From: Aulostomus chinensis
Taxonomy: Eukaryota > Chordata > Actinopteri > Syngnathiformes > Aulostomidae
NCBI GenBank assembly: GCA_037954235.1
Contig: JBBMOA010000012.1
Location: forward strand, 1,502,001-1,566,000
DNA: 64,000 nt
Direction of reading: 5' to 3'
The DNA itself is not shown here. How positions within the stretch are numbered: position 1 is the first letter of the stretch. The text below holds more notes on this DNA, generated by a model. The model worked only from the letters and a program-made list of their open reading frames with translations, searched no databases and was not told where the DNA came from.

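Overview
The window is a piece of vertebrate, almost certainly teleost, genomic DNA. It is filled by one multi-exon gene read on the minus strand: the collagen VI alpha-3 chain gene (col6a3). Identification rests on C-terminal VWA domains C1 and C2, a cysteine microexon just before C1, a Gly-X-Y helix that I count at exactly 336 residues, and the order of N-terminal VWA domains N1 to N5. All match the vertebrate COL6A3 plan. Teleost origin is suggested by compact introns and by fish-type interspersed repeats at about 6.4-6.6, 9.1-9.3 and 14.1-14.4 kb. The gene runs off both ends of the window. Its 3' part is at low coordinates and its 5' part lies beyond 64,000.

Layout, from the 3' side of the gene at low coordinates: a fibronectin III exon (1-271); a possible 56-bp linker exon (1017-1072); the exon after C2 (ends near 1137 or splices earlier); C2 (1338-2039); C1 (2390-3088, two exons); a 12-bp exon and a 37-bp exon carrying the Cys-rich neck (3213-3359); 18 small collagen exons plus part of a nineteenth (3474-10082); N1 in several exons (9990-10905); N2 (11028-11639); N3 (12631-13227); N4 (14558-15169); N5 (15339-15950).

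From 17,385 to the end of the window, about 46.6 kb, the gene consists of an extraordinary tandem array of two alternating VWA exons. I call them type A (600 bp) and type B (594 or 597 bp). I count 29 A exons (the last cut by the window edge) and 27 B exons. With N1-N5 this gives at least 61 N-terminal VWA domains, against the 10 known in mammalian COL6A3. The unit (A + B + two introns) is 1675 bp near N5, 1685 bp from about 25.5 to 36 kb, and mostly 1687 bp beyond. Every exon is open, has consensus splice sites and is phase 1-1, so added units keep the frame. Exon and intron sequences are nearly identical among late units, which points to very recent unequal crossing-over and homogenisation, or in part to an assembly problem.

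All exons would make one secreted extracellular-matrix chain. Its helix would assemble with alpha-1 and alpha-2(VI), and its N-terminal array would project as a chain of adhesive A-domains. The array in the window alone adds about 11,000 residues. No other gene, RNA gene, promoter or terminator was found.
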